A stretch of 64,000 nucleotides of DNA, taken from contig SICM01000005.1 in NCBI GenBank assembly GCA_009694805.1, positions 1 through 64,000 of the forward strand, read 5' to 3'. The stretch is from Candidatus Latescibacterota bacterium (lineage in GTDB: Bacteria; Latescibacterota; UBA2968; SICM01). Made by a program: the position numbers and the translations under genes. Each line of letters starts with the position of its first letter. The stretch's first letter is position 1. A model generated the notes under the pieces. The model had not been told where the DNA came from. It searched no databases and worked only from the letters and a program-made list of their open reading frames with translations. This document shows positions 54,484-64,000 of the stretch, one piece after another.

Positions 54484-55839
54484 GTGGGCAAGGAGTTCAA
54501 GCTTCCCGACCTGAGTGAAAACATCGAGGCCGCAGAGGTGGTCCGGGTGATGGTGTCCGAGGGAGATGCGGTAGAGGCGGACCAGACCGTCCTGGAGATG
54601 GAGACCGAAAAGGCCATGTTTGAAGTGCCCTGTCCGTTCGCGGGCCGGGTGGCGAAGGTACACGTCAAACCGGGCGACCGCGTGCCGGTGGGGGCTGTCC
54701 TGCTCACCGTGGAGGAGGCGGACTCGAAAGGGAAAGAAACGGAGGAGGAACCTGCTCCGCCGAAGGCGGAGGCGTCCACCTCCCCCAAGGCCGAAGCTGC
54801 CCCGTCGAAGGGGGAAGCGTCTGCTTCTCCCAAGGCCGAAGCGGCTGCCCCGTCCAAGACTGAAGCGCCCGCTCCTCCCAAGACCGAACCCGCTGCCTCG
54901 CCGAAGCAGGAGACGCCCGAACCGCCCGCCCAGGAGACGGGCGCGCCGACGCCGGCCGGTCCGGCCACGCGGCGGCTGGCGCGGGAACTGGGGGTGGACC
55001 TGAAGAAGGTGCAGGGGAGCGAGCCCGGCGGACGGGTGACGGCCGAAGACGTGCAGACCCACGTGCGGAAGGCGATGGGGGCGGGGGGCGCTGCCAGCGG
55101 AGGGGGCGAAATGGCGCTGCCCGACTTCTCTAAATGGGGCGAGGTGGAGCGGCAGCCGGTCCGGTCCGTGCGGAGGACGATCGCCGAGCACGTGAGCCGG
55201 GCGTGGCGTCTGATCCCGCACGTGACCCAGTTCGACCGGGCCGACGTGACCGAGCTGGAGGCGCTCCGGAAGCGGCATGCCGCTGAGGCCGAGGCGATGG
55301 GGGGCAAGCTCACGCCCACGGCCTTCGTGATCAAGGCGGTGGTGACGGCGCTGAAGGCGTTCCCGCAGTTCAACGCCAGCCTGGACGCCCAGGCAGGGGA
55401 GCTGGTGCTGAAGCATTACTATCATATCGGCATGGCCGTGGACACGGACCGGGGGCTGCTGGTGCCGGTCCTCCGGGACGTAGACCGGAAGGACATCTTT
55501 GAGTTGGCCCGGGAGTTGGTCGAGCTGGCCGAGCGCACCCGGCAGAAGAAGGCGAGCCCGGAGGAGATGCAGGGGGGGACCTTCACAGTCACGAACCTGG
55601 GGGGCATCGGGGGGACGAATTTCACGCCGATCGTGAACTATCCGGAGGTCGCCATCCTGGGCGTCGCCCGGAGCCGGGAGGAGGCGGTGGTGCGGAACGG
55701 GCGGATCGAGCCGCGCCTGATCATGCCGCTCTGCCTCTCCTACGACCACCGGGTGATCGACGGGGCGGACGGGGCGCGGTTCGCGCGCAAGATCGCGGAG
55801 TCTCTGGAGAACCCGGAGCGGCTGTTGCTGGGGGGATAA
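54484..55839 (+). CDS. aceF: Dihydrolipoamide acetyltransferase (E2)
   Basis: Lipoyl motif QTVLEMETEKAMFEVPCP; Ala/Pro-rich linker; E3-binding ATRRLARELGVDLKKVQGSEPGGRVTAEDV; catalytic DHRVIDGADGARF. Confidence 0.95.
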   Translation: MGKEFKLPDLSENIEAAEVVRVMVSEGDAVEADQTVLEMETEKAMFEVPCPFAGRVAKVHVKPGDRVPVGAVLLTVEEADSKGKETEEEPAPPKAEASTSPKAEAAPSKGEASASPKAEAAAPSKTEAPAPPKTEPAASPKQETPEPPAQETGAPTPAGPATRRLARELGVDLKKVQGSEPGGRVTAEDVQTHVRKAMGAGGAASGGGEMALPDFSKWGEVERQPVRSVRRTIAEHVSRAWRLIPHVTQFDRADVTELEALRKRHAAEAEAMGGKLTPTAFVIKAVVTALKAFPQFNASLDAQAGELVLKHYYHIGMAVDTDRGLLVPVLRDVDRKDIFELARELVELAERTRQKKASPEEMQGGTFTVTNLGGIGGTNFTPIVNYPEVAILGVARSREEAVVRNGRIEPRLIMPLCLSYDHRVIDGADGARFARKIAESLENPERLLLGG

Positions 55840-55848
55840 AAACATTTT

Positions 55849-55984
55849 ACCACAGAGAACACAGAGAACACAGAGAAAAAATAGGAGTGGGCGAAAGGGC
55901 GAAAGAGCGGTTTCCCCCATTCTCCCACTCTTCCGTTCTCCCTTTTGTTTTTTTCTTCTCCGTGATCTCCGTGTGCTCTGTGGT
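55849..55984. repeat. Nested 9-nt-period inverted repeat K
   Basis: (cacagagaa)x3 pairs with ctccgtgat ctccgtgtg ctctgtggt; inner stem gagtggg...cccactc. Confidence 0.9.
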
Positions 55985-56014
55985 GAATGCCTTTGACTTT
56001 AGAAGGTGGGTGCG

Positions 56015-57424
56015 ATGGCGGAGCAGAGGGCGGACGTGCTGGTGATCGGGAGCGGGCCGGGGGGGTACACGGCCGCGTTCCGGGCGGCGGACCTGGGGAT
56101 GGGGGTGGCGCTCGTGGAGGCGGATGAGAAGCCGGGCGGGGTCTGCCTGCACCGGGGGTGCATCCCGTCCAAGGCCCTGCTGCATGCGGCGAAGCTGATC
56201 GCGGAGGCGCGCGAGGCGAAGGCGTGGGGGCTCTCGTTTCAGAAACCCGGGATCGACCTCGACGCGCTGAGAGGATGGAAGGACGGGATCGTCAGCCGGC
56301 ACGTGGGGGGGCTGGTGGACCTCTGCCGGCGGCGGGGGGTGACGCTGATCCGGGGACGCGCGGTCTTCGAGGACTCCGGGAGCGTGCGCGTGGAGGGCCC
56401 GGAGGGGGGCTCTCGCGTGACGTTCGGGCACGCCATTCTGGCCACCGGGTCGCACCCGGCGACGTTTCCGGGGCTGGACCTCCAGAGCCCCCGCGTGATG
56501 GACTCCACGTCGGCTCTGAAGCTGGAGGCTGTGCCGAAGTCGCTCCTGGTGGTGGGCGGGGGCTACATCGGGCTGGAGCTGGGGACGGTCTACGCGGAGC
56601 TGGGCAGCCGGGTGACGGTGGTGGAGTTGACGGACGGGCTGCTGCCAGGGGCGGACCGGGACCTGGTGCGGCCGTTGAGCGCCCGCGTGGAGAAGGTCTT
56701 TGAAGCTGTCCGACTCAACACGAAGGTGGGGGGGATGCGGGAGGTGGACGGGGGAGTCGCGGTGCGGCTGGAGGCGGAGGGGAAGCAGGTCGAGGAGACT
56801 TTTGAACGGGTGCTGGTGTCTGTGGGCCGGCGTCCGAACAGCGCGGGCATCGGGCTGGAGCGGACGAAGGCCGAGATGGACCGGAAGGGGTTCGTGGGGG
56901 TGGATGCGCAGCAGCGGACGCGGGACGAGCGCATCCTGGCGATCGGGGACGTGGCCGGGGAACCGATGCTGGCGCACAAGGCGATGCACGAGGGGAAGGT
57001 GGCGGCGGAGGTCCTGGCCGGAGAGCCGGCGGCGTTCGATGGGGTGGTCCCGGCGGTGGTGTTCACGGACCCGGAGATCGCCTGGTGCGGGCTGACGGAG
57101 ACGGAGGCGCGGCGGAAGGGGATCGAGGTGAAGGTGGCCCGGTTCCCCTGGGCCGCGTCGGGTCGGGCGAGCACACTGGGGCGGAACGAGGGGGTGACCA
57201 AGCTGGTGATCGACCCGAAGACGGAGCGGGTGCTGGGGGTGGGCGTCGTGGGGGCCGGGGCCGGGGAGCTGATCGCGGAGGGGGTGCTGGCCGTGGAGAT
57301 GGGGGCGGTGGCGCGGGACCTGGCGCTGAGCATCCACCCGCACCCGACGCTGTCGGAGACGATCGGCGGCGCGGCGGAGGTGTTCCTGGGGACAGCGACG
57401 GACCTGTATCTGAAACGAAAATAA
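56015..57424 (+). CDS. lpdA: Dihydrolipoamide dehydrogenase (E3)
   Basis: VLVIGSGPGGYTAAFRAADLGMGVALVE...GGVCLHRGCIPSKALLHAA. Confidence 0.96.
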   Translation: MAEQRADVLVIGSGPGGYTAAFRAADLGMGVALVEADEKPGGVCLHRGCIPSKALLHAAKLIAEAREAKAWGLSFQKPGIDLDALRGWKDGIVSRHVGGLVDLCRRRGVTLIRGRAVFEDSGSVRVEGPEGGSRVTFGHAILATGSHPATFPGLDLQSPRVMDSTSALKLEAVPKSLLVVGGGYIGLELGTVYAELGSRVTVVELTDGLLPGADRDLVRPLSARVEKVFEAVRLNTKVGGMREVDGGVAVRLEAEGKQVEETFERVLVSVGRRPNSAGIGLERTKAEMDRKGFVGVDAQQRTRDERILAIGDVAGEPMLAHKAMHEGKVAAEVLAGEPAAFDGVVPAVVFTDPEIAWCGLTETEARRKGIEVKVARFPWAASGRASTLGRNEGVTKLVIDPKTERVLGVGVVGAGAGELIAEGVLAVEMGAVARDLALSIHPHPTLSETIGGAAEVFLGTATDLYLKRK

Positions 57425-57425
57425 T

Positions 57426-57453
57426 GCGGGGCGGGTTGAAAACCCGCCCCTAC
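57426..57453. repeat. GTAGGGGC palindrome copy 9, between converging lpd and valS
   Basis: gcggggcgggttgaaaacccgcccctac. Confidence 0.8.
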
Positions 57454-57455
57454 TT

Positions 57456-60137
57456 CTATGCTGTCAGCGCCGTTAGATTCTCCCGCAGGCGGGTCAGGCT
57501 GGCCTCGCATTCGTTCCGCTTCTGCCGCTCCCGTTCGACCACGTCGGTCGGGGCCTTGGCCACGAACCCGGCGTTGGCGAGCTTTTTGTCGATCCCGGTG
57601 ATGGCGACGGTCAGCCGGTCGATCTCCTTCTGGAGCCGCGTCCGCTCCAGGTCCAGGTCGATCAGCCCTTTCAGCGGGACATAGAGTTCGGCGTCCTTCA
57701 GCACCGCCGAGGCGGACTCCGGGGGCCGGGCCACGTCCGCGCCCACGGTCAGCGTCCCGACGCGGGCCAGGTCGGCGAGGATGGCGCGGTTGGCCTCGAC
57801 CACCCGGCGCACCTCCGGCGATTCGGTCCGGATCAGCAGGTCCGCCCTGCGGACGGGCGGCACGCGCATCTCCCCCCGGATGTTTCGCACGGCCCCCACG
57901 ATCTCCTGCACCAGCCCCACCTGCCATTCCGCCTCCGCGTCCAGATGGGACTCGTCGGCCTTCGGCCAGGCTGCAACCATCAGCGTCTCTCCCTGATGCG
58001 GGACCTGCTGCCAGACTTCCTCTGAAATGAACGGCATCATCGGATGGAGCAGGCGAAGCGTGCCCTCCAGGACGCGGGCCAGGACGGCCTGGGCCGTGGC
58101 CCTGCTCTGGGCGTCGTCCCCGTTCAACCGACCTTTGACCATCTCCAGGTACCAGTCGCACCACTCGCTCCAGACAAAGTCGTGGAGCGCCCGCGCGGCC
58201 TCGTCGAAGCGATAGACGTCCAGTGCCTCGGTCACGCGCTGGACCGTGCGGCCGTAGCGGCTCATGATCCAGCGGTCCGCCAGTTCCGTCGGACGGTCCG
58301 CCAGCGTCAGGTCGGGCTGACCCTCGAGGTTCATCAGGACGAACCGGGTGGCGTTCCAGATCTTGTTGCAGAAGTTCCGGCAGGCCTCCGCGGTGGGGGA
58401 GTCCTGCACGACGTTGTCCACCACGTCGGCGTCGAACCGGATGTCCTGCGAGCTGCCGCACTGGAGGAGCAGGCTGAACCGGGTGGCGTCGGTGCCGTAC
58501 TTGTCGATCAATTCCATCGGGTCGATGCCGGTGCCGAGGGACTTGCTCATGCGCCGGCCATCCTTGGTCTGCACGGTCGGGTGGACGAGCACGGTCCGGA
58601 ACGGGACCTCGTCCTTGAACTCCACGGCGGTCATGATCATCCGCGCCACCCAGAGGTAGAGGATGTCGCGGCCGGTGATCATCAGGTCCGTGGGGTGGAA
58701 GTAGCGCAGGTCCTCGGTCTTCTCCGGCCAGCCGAGCGTGGCGAACGGCCAGAGGGCGGAGGAGAACCAGGTGTCGAGCACGTCGGGGTCCTGCTCCAGG
58801 TCTGCGCTCTGACACTTTGGACAGGCCGTGGGCGCGTCCACCTGGACGATGATCTCGTGGCAGGCCCTGCAGGTCCAGACCGGGATGCGGTGGCCCCACC
58901 AGATCTGCCGGGACACGCACCAGTCCCGGATGTTCTTCAGCCAGTCGACGGAGTAGCCCCGGAACCGGTCGGGGACGTAGGCGATCTCGTTCCGTTCGAG
59001 GACGGGCAGGGCGTGATCCGCCAGGGCGCGCATGCTCACAAACCACTGCTCCATGGGGAGGGGCTCGATCACGGTCTTGCACTTGTCGTGGCGTGGGACC
59101 ATGTGTTCGTAGTCTTCGATCCTGACCAGGAGGCCCTGGCCCTGGAGCGCCTCCACGACGGCCTTCCGGCAGTCGTAGCGGTCCATCCCGGCGTAGGGAC
59201 CAGCCTCCGGGGTCATCCGGGCGTCCAGGCCGATGACGAGGATCTCCGGCAGGTGGTGGCGCTGGCCGACCTCGTAGTCGTTCGGGTCGTGGGCGGGCGT
59301 GACCTTCACGGCCCCGCTCCCCATCTTCGGGTCCGCGTAGTCGTCCGCGACGATGGGGATGAGGCGGTCCATCAGGGGGAGGCGCACGTGTCTGCCGATG
59401 GCATCCTTCCACCGGGCATCCGTGGGGTGAACGGCCACGCCGGTATCCCCCAGCATGGTCTCGGGGCGCGTGGTGGCCACGACCACGTCCGGCCCGCCGT
59501 CGGCGCCCGGATACCGGATGTGCCAGAGGTGGCCCTGCGCGGTCTCCTCCTCCACCTCCAGGTCGGAGATCACGGTCTTGCAGGAGGGGCACCAGTTGAC
59601 CATCCGCCTGCCCCGGTAGACCCATCCCTTCTGGTAGAACCGGACGAAGGCCTCCAGCACGGCGCGGGCGTAGCCCTCGTCCAGCGTGAACCGCTCCCGA
59701 CTCCAGTCGTAGCTGCACCCCAGGGCCCGGAACTGCTTGAGGATCAGGCCGCCGTATTTCTCCCGCCACGCCCAGATCCTTTTAAGCATCTCGTCGCGGC
59801 CCAGGTCGAACCGGCTCTTCCCTTCCTCCTTGTAGAGCAGTTGCTCCGCCCGCATCTGCGTGGCGATGCCGGCGTGGTCCGTGCCCGGCAGGCAGAGGGT
59901 GACGAACCCCTGCATCCGCTTGTAGCGCGTGACGGTGTCGTGGAGGGTGTGCTGGAGGGCGTGGCCCATGTGGAGCTCGCCGGTGACGTTGGGCGGCGGG
60001 ATCGTGATGCTGAAGCGCGGGGCCCCGGGCTTTCGCTCGGCCCGGAAATATCCGCCCTGCTCCCAGAAGGCGTACCAGCGGGATTCGACGGTCTTCGGGT
60101 TGTAGACCTTGTCCATCTGAATTGAAGTTGAATCCAT
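57456..60137 (-). CDS. valS: Valyl-tRNA synthetase
   Basis: FSITIPPPNVTGELHMGHALQHTLHD, PGTDHAGIATQ, DGRRMSKSLGTGIDP (KMSKS). Confidence 0.97.
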   Translation of the reverse strand: MDSTSIQMDKVYNPKTVESRWYAFWEQGGYFRAERKPGAPRFSITIPPPNVTGELHMGHALQHTLHDTVTRYKRMQGFVTLCLPGTDHAGIATQMRAEQLLYKEEGKSRFDLGRDEMLKRIWAWREKYGGLILKQFRALGCSYDWSRERFTLDEGYARAVLEAFVRFYQKGWVYRGRRMVNWCPSCKTVISDLEVEEETAQGHLWHIRYPGADGGPDVVVATTRPETMLGDTGVAVHPTDARWKDAIGRHVRLPLMDRLIPIVADDYADPKMGSGAVKVTPAHDPNDYEVGQRHHLPEILVIGLDARMTPEAGPYAGMDRYDCRKAVVEALQGQGLLVRIEDYEHMVPRHDKCKTVIEPLPMEQWFVSMRALADHALPVLERNEIAYVPDRFRGYSVDWLKNIRDWCVSRQIWWGHRIPVWTCRACHEIIVQVDAPTACPKCQSADLEQDPDVLDTWFSSALWPFATLGWPEKTEDLRYFHPTDLMITGRDILYLWVARMIMTAVEFKDEVPFRTVLVHPTVQTKDGRRMSKSLGTGIDPMELIDKYGTDATRFSLLLQCGSSQDIRFDADVVDNVVQDSPTAEACRNFCNKIWNATRFVLMNLEGQPDLTLADRPTELADRWIMSRYGRTVQRVTEALDVYRFDEAARALHDFVWSEWCDWYLEMVKGRLNGDDAQSRATAQAVLARVLEGTLRLLHPMMPFISEEVWQQVPHQGETLMVAAWPKADESHLDAEAEWQVGLVQEIVGAVRNIRGEMRVPPVRRADLLIRTESPEVRRVVEANRAILADLARVGTLTVGADVARPPESASAVLKDAELYVPLKGLIDLDLERTRLQKEIDRLTVAITGIDKKLANAGFVAKAPTDVVERERQKRNECEASLTRLRENLTALTA

Positions 60138-60162
60138 ACCTACCTCGTGTGCGTTTAAAGAT

Positions 60163-60190
60163 GCAGGGGCGACGCGTGCGTCGCCCCTGC
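60163..60190. repeat. GTAGGGGC-like palindrome copy 10
   Basis: gcaggggcgacgcgtgcgtcgcccctgc, perfect arms. Confidence 0.8.
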
Positions 60191-60257
60191 GCGGGATGGC
60201 GTATGAAAAATAACAAGATGGACCGGGCGTGTCAATTGAAAAGGCGAGACATGAGGG

Positions 60258-60287
60258 TTGACAGGCCTGTTGCAGGGATGTTAGATT
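60258..60287 (+). promoter_or_regulatory. Sigma70-like promoter TTGACA-N18-TAGATT upstream of pyrC
   Basis: ttgacaggcctgttgcagggatgttagatt. Confidence 0.5.
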
Positions 60288-60315
60288 CATTCCCACGCTA
60301 CCACAGGAGACTCAC

Positions 60316-61590
60316 GTGAATTCCATTCTTATCCGAGGGGGACGGGTCCTCGATCCGTCGAGAGGGTTTGATGAGACCGCGGATGTCCTGATCGTGGACG
60401 GCCGGATCGCGCGGGTCGAGCGCGGCATCCCGGCGTCCGCCGAGGTCCTGGACGCCTCCAGAAAGGTCGTGGTCCCGGGTCTGATCGATATCCACGTCCA
60501 CCTGCGGGAGCCTGGGCAGGCGCACAAGGAGACGATCCAGACGGGCTGCCGGTCCGCGGCGGCGGGGGGATTTACCTCCGTGGTCTGCATGCCCAACACC
60601 GCGCCGCCTCTGGACAGCCCGGAACTTCTCCAGGGCGTCCTGGACAGCGGACGCCGGGCGGACGCCCGGGTCTACCCCGTGGCCTGCATCACGGTCGGGC
60701 AGAAGGGGGAGGCGCTGGCCGACCTCCCGGCCCTCCGCCGGGCGGGGGCCGTGGCCTTCTCGGACGACGGGTTCCCGGTGGGGTCCGAGGACCTGATGCG
60801 GCGGGCCCTCGAACAGTCCGCGCGGCTCGGCTGCCCCATCGCGCCGCACGAGGAGGTGAAGGCATTGACCGCGGGCGGGCACATGCACGACGGGGAGGTC
60901 TCGCGCGCCCTGGGCATCCCGGGCATGCCGGCGGAGGGGGAGGCGGGCATGATCGAGCGCGACCTCCGGCTGCTCGAACAGGTGGGCGGGCGGCTCCACG
61001 TCCTGCACGTGAGCGTGGCCCGCGCGGTGGACCTGATCCGGGACGCCAAGCGCCGGGGCCTGCCCGTGACCGCCGAGGCGTGCCCGCACCACTTCGTCCT
61101 GACGGATGAGGCCGTCCGGGCGCACGGGACGCTGGCCAAGATGAGTCCCCCGCTCCGTTCCGCAGCAGACGTGGAGGCCGTCATGGCGGGCCTGGTTGAC
61201 GGGACACTGGACGCCATCGCCACGGACCACGCGCCCCACGCGGCGGACGAGAAGGCCCTGCCGTTCGACCGCGCGCCGTTCGGGATCGTGGGCCTGGAGA
61301 CGGCCCTGGGGCTGACCCTGACCCATCTCGTGACGCCGGGTATCCTCTCGCTCTCCGGCGCGATCTCCCGGCTGACCTGCATCCCGGCGCGCATCATGGG
61401 CATCCCCGGCGGGACGCTTCAGGCGGGCGACGTCGCGGACGTGGCGGTGATCGACCCGGACCTCGCGTGGACGGTGGAACCGGGGCAGTTTCAGTCCAAG
61501 TCGCGCAACACCCCGTTCGCGGGCTGGCCGCTCAGGGGGAAGGCCGTGGCCACCCTTCTGGGCGGGCGGATCACTTATCGAGAAGCGTGA
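60316..61590 (+). CDS. pyrC: Dihydroorotase
   Basis: VVPGLIDIHVHLREPGQAHKETIQTGCRSAAAGGFTSVVCMPNTAPPLDS; DAIATDHAPHAADEK. Confidence 0.95.
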   Translation: MNSILIRGGRVLDPSRGFDETADVLIVDGRIARVERGIPASAEVLDASRKVVVPGLIDIHVHLREPGQAHKETIQTGCRSAAAGGFTSVVCMPNTAPPLDSPELLQGVLDSGRRADARVYPVACITVGQKGEALADLPALRRAGAVAFSDDGFPVGSEDLMRRALEQSARLGCPIAPHEEVKALTAGGHMHDGEVSRALGIPGMPAEGEAGMIERDLRLLEQVGGRLHVLHVSVARAVDLIRDAKRRGLPVTAEACPHHFVLTDEAVRAHGTLAKMSPPLRSAADVEAVMAGLVDGTLDAIATDHAPHAADEKALPFDRAPFGIVGLETALGLTLTHLVTPGILSLSGAISRLTCIPARIMGIPGGTLQAGDVADVAVIDPDLAWTVEPGQFQSKSRNTPFAGWPLRGKAVATLLGGRITYREA

Positions 61591-61631
61591 AGATTCACCG
61601 CAGAGCGCACGAAGAACGCGGAGAAAAGAAG

Positions 61632-64000
61632 ATGCAAAATGCAGAATGTAAAATGCAAAGCGCAAAATATAAATCTCACTTTTCATTTTGCACTTTTCAT
61701 TTTGCACTTTTCATTTTTCTGTCTGCCGTCGGTCTGGCCCTGTGCAGGGTCGCCGTTGCCGAGGATGGCGTCTGGTCGGGGAGCGTCTCCTCCAGGGAGA
61801 CCGTCGTCTCCCTGGCAATCCATCCCTCCAACCCGCAGGTCCTGTATGCGGGGACGGCCCGGGGGGTGTTCAAGAGCACGGACGGCGGGACCTCCTGGGC
61901 GAGCGCCAGCGCGGATCTGGAGAAGACGAACGTCAACGCCGTCGCGGTCACCCGCACGAGCCTGCAGACGGTCTATGCCGGGACGAACGGGGGGCTGTTC
62001 AGGAGCACGGACGGCGGGACCTCCTGGGAGGCGGTCTACCTGGGGCCGGCCAACGTCTACAACATCCAGGCCCTGGCGATCGACCCATCGGTCCCCCAGA
62101 TCCTCTATGCCGGGGTGCTGGGCAGGGGCGTGGTCAAGAGCGAGGACGGGGGGACCGTCTGGAAAGAGGCCAGCACGGGGCTGGCGAACGCCTTCGTCCT
62201 GTCGTTTGCGATCGACCCGTCGAATTCGCAGATCGTGTACGCCGGGACCGTCGGGGGCGCGTTCAAAAGCGTGGACGGGGGGGCCTCCTGGACCGGCCTC
62301 GCGCTCACCGTCGCCTATGTATACGGCCTGGCCATCCCCGCCTCGCGTCCGCAGACGATCTATGCGGGGACGAGCAGGGGGGTCTTCCGGAGCGCCGATG
62401 GCGGGGCCCTGTGGGAGGCGGCCAATAAAGGGCTGACGGGCGACGCCGTGCGGGCGCTGGCGGTCGATCCGTCGAACCCCGACAGGTTGTATGCCGGGAC
62501 ACGCGACGGGGTGTTCCGGAGCGCGGATGGCGGAAACTCGTGGACGGCGGTCAACGCAGGGCTGGTCAACACGAATGTCTACGCCCTCGCCATCCGCCCT
62601 TCTCCCCCCCAGCGGGTGTATGCCGGGACGGCCGGCGGAGGGGTCTTCTCAGCCACGTTCCCCTCCGTCCTCAGCCGTCCCCTCTTCAGCGTCTCCGAGA
62701 CGTCTCTGGCGTTCAGCGAGACGACGAGCGGGGAGTCGTCGCAGAAGACGTTCTCGATCACCAACTCCGGGGATGCCAGCCTGTCGGTGACGGAGATGGC
62801 CCTGACGGGGTCGGACGCCTCGCAGTTCAGGTTCTCTCCGGCCACGGCGACCCTGCCGCCGGGGCGAAGCCAGGAGGTGACGGTGACGTTCACGCCGACC
62901 TCTCCGGGGGCGAAGTCCGCTGTCCTGTCCATCGCTCACAACGCGGCGGGGAGCCCCTCTTCGATGGCCCTGTCCGGGACGGGGACAGAGCCGCCCAGGG
63001 GAAATGCGCCGGACACGTGGACGACCTACGGGCCTTACGGGGGGACGGTCAACGCCCTCGCCGTCGTCCCGTCGGACCCGCTGACCCTGTACGCCGGAAC
63101 GGAGAGGGGGGTGTTCAAGAGCGTGAACGGGGGCGGGAGGTGGCGGGAGGCAGGCGCGGAGATTCGACACGCGGACGTCCGGGCGCTGGGGATCGACCCG
63201 GTGAGTCCCCAGACGGTGTATGCGGGGACGTTCGGGAGGGGGGTTTTCAAGAGCGAGGACGGGGGGCGCTCGTGGGCGGAGGTCAACCTGGGGCTGGGGA
63301 GTTCGACGGTCCTATCCCTGGCGATCGATCCCCTGAACCCGCAGAGGGTCTACGCCGGGACCAGCAAGGGCATATTTCTGAGCGGGAATGGCGGGAGGAG
63401 CTGGCAGGAGGCCGACGCCGGGCCGGCGAACGCCGCTGTCAACGCCCTTGCGGTCGATCCGGTGAATCCGCAGATCCTGTACGCCGGGACCGGCAGCGGG
63501 GGGGTTCTCAAGAGCTCGAACGGGGGAAATTCCTGGACGCCGGTCATCACGGGGCTGAACCGGACAGACGTCCGTGTCCTCGGGATCCATCCGGTGAATC
63601 CGCAGATCCTGTACGCCGGCACGTCCGGGGGCGTGTTCCAGAGCGTGGACGGAGGGGGGCTGTGGACGGAGGCCGATGCGGGTCTGGTGAATGCGGATGT
63701 TCGGGCGCTGGCGGTGGACCCGTCGAACCCGCAGGTGGTGTATGCCGGGACGTTCGGGGGTGGGGCCTTCCGGAGCGCCGACGGGGGGATCGGGTGGGTG
63801 GCGATCAACTCGGGATTGACGAACGTCTTCATCCGGGCGCTGGCGGTGGACCCGTCGAACCCGCGGGTGGTGTATGCGGCCACGGACGGCGGTGGGGCCT
63901 TCCGGAGCGCTGACGGGGGGGGGGCGTGGGCAGAGATCAGCGCCGGGTTGTCGAACACGACGGTCCTGTCCCTGGCGGTGGACCCGTCGAACTCGCAGGT
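61632..64000 (+). CDS. Exported BNR/Ycf48-like repeat protein with choice-of-anchor-D-like segment, runs off the window
   Basis: Frame 0 open to the window end on visual reading, absent from the ORF track (probably because no stop is present): QVLYAGTARGVFKSTDGGTSWAS ... repeated; SFSITNSGDASLSVTEMALTGSDASQF in the middle. Confidence 0.85.
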   Translation, partial: MQNAECKMQSAKYKSHFSFCTFHFALFIFLSAVGLALCRVAVAEDGVWSGSVSSRETVVSLAIHPSNPQVLYAGTARGVFKSTDGGTSWASASADLEKTNVNAVAVTRTSLQTVYAGTNGGLFRSTDGGTSWEAVYLGPANVYNIQALAIDPSVPQILYAGVLGRGVVKSEDGGTVWKEASTGLANAFVLSFAIDPSNSQIVYAGTVGGAFKSVDGGASWTGLALTVAYVYGLAIPASRPQTIYAGTSRGVFRSADGGALWEAANKGLTGDAVRALAVDPSNPDRLYAGTRDGVFRSADGGNSWTAVNAGLVNTNVYALAIRPSPPQRVYAGTAGGGVFSATFPSVLSRPLFSVSETSLAFSETTSGESSQKTFSITNSGDASLSVTEMALTGSDASQFRFSPATATLPPGRSQEVTVTFTPTSPGAKSAVLSIAHNAAGSPSSMALSGTGTEPPRGNAPDTWTTYGPYGGTVNALAVVPSDPLTLYAGTERGVFKSVNGGGRWREAGAEIRHADVRALGIDPVSPQTVYAGTFGRGVFKSEDGGRSWAEVNLGLGSSTVLSLAIDPLNPQRVYAGTSKGIFLSGNGGRSWQEADAGPANAAVNALAVDPVNPQILYAGTGSGGVLKSSNGGNSWTPVITGLNRTDVRVLGIHPVNPQILYAGTSGGVFQSVDGGGLWTEADAGLVNADVRALAVDPSNPQVVYAGTFGGGAFRSADGGIGWVAINSGLTNVFIRALAVDPSNPRVVYAATDGGGAFRSADGGGAWAEISAGLSNTTVLSLAVDPSNSQ
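61633..61716. repeat. Heptad array O, 12 x 7 bp, overlapping a start codon and signal peptide
   Basis: TGCAAAA TGCAGAA TGTAAAA TGCAAAG CGCAAAA TATAAAT CTCACTT TTCATTT TGCACTT TTCATTT TGCACTT TTCATTT. Confidence 0.95.

Noticed and set aside
58044-60125. 693-aa plus-strand ORF
   Set aside because: Antisense shadow of valS.

Overview
High-GC bacterial chromosome segment, about 64 kb, probably from an uncultivated lineage (inference from FlgD-like C-terminal domains, dockerin/cohesin and BNR-type exported proteins). Housekeeping content: yicC-gmk-rpoZ-coaBC-UDG-dnaB-radA-kptA; aceE-aceF-lpd; valS; pyrC; and a tandem double-length uvrA. Accessory content: TetR/ABC/DUF1854 operon with a 36-bp perfect palindromic operator, a P1/P1/M81 peptidase plus polar-amino-acid ABC operon, a triple-RidA protein, a multihaem-type cytochrome-HEAT-TPR protein, TPR proteins and a VapBC-like pair. 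The most striking signal is not a gene. At least ten intergenic loci carry locus-specific heptanucleotide arrays arranged as inverted arms. Three loci (8555-8638, 29833-29916, 61633-61716) are exactly 12 x 7 = 84 bp, and several share an A-rich core CGTAAAAC between the arms. Related arrays occur in frame inside uvrA and a HEAT protein, and one encodes a signal peptide. A second family of ten GTAGGGGC...GCCCCTAC palindromes often supplies the TAG stop codon of the adjacent gene. Five genes appear split by single-base frameshifts, either sequencing errors or real lesions. Everything is from reading the sequence; no searches were run.
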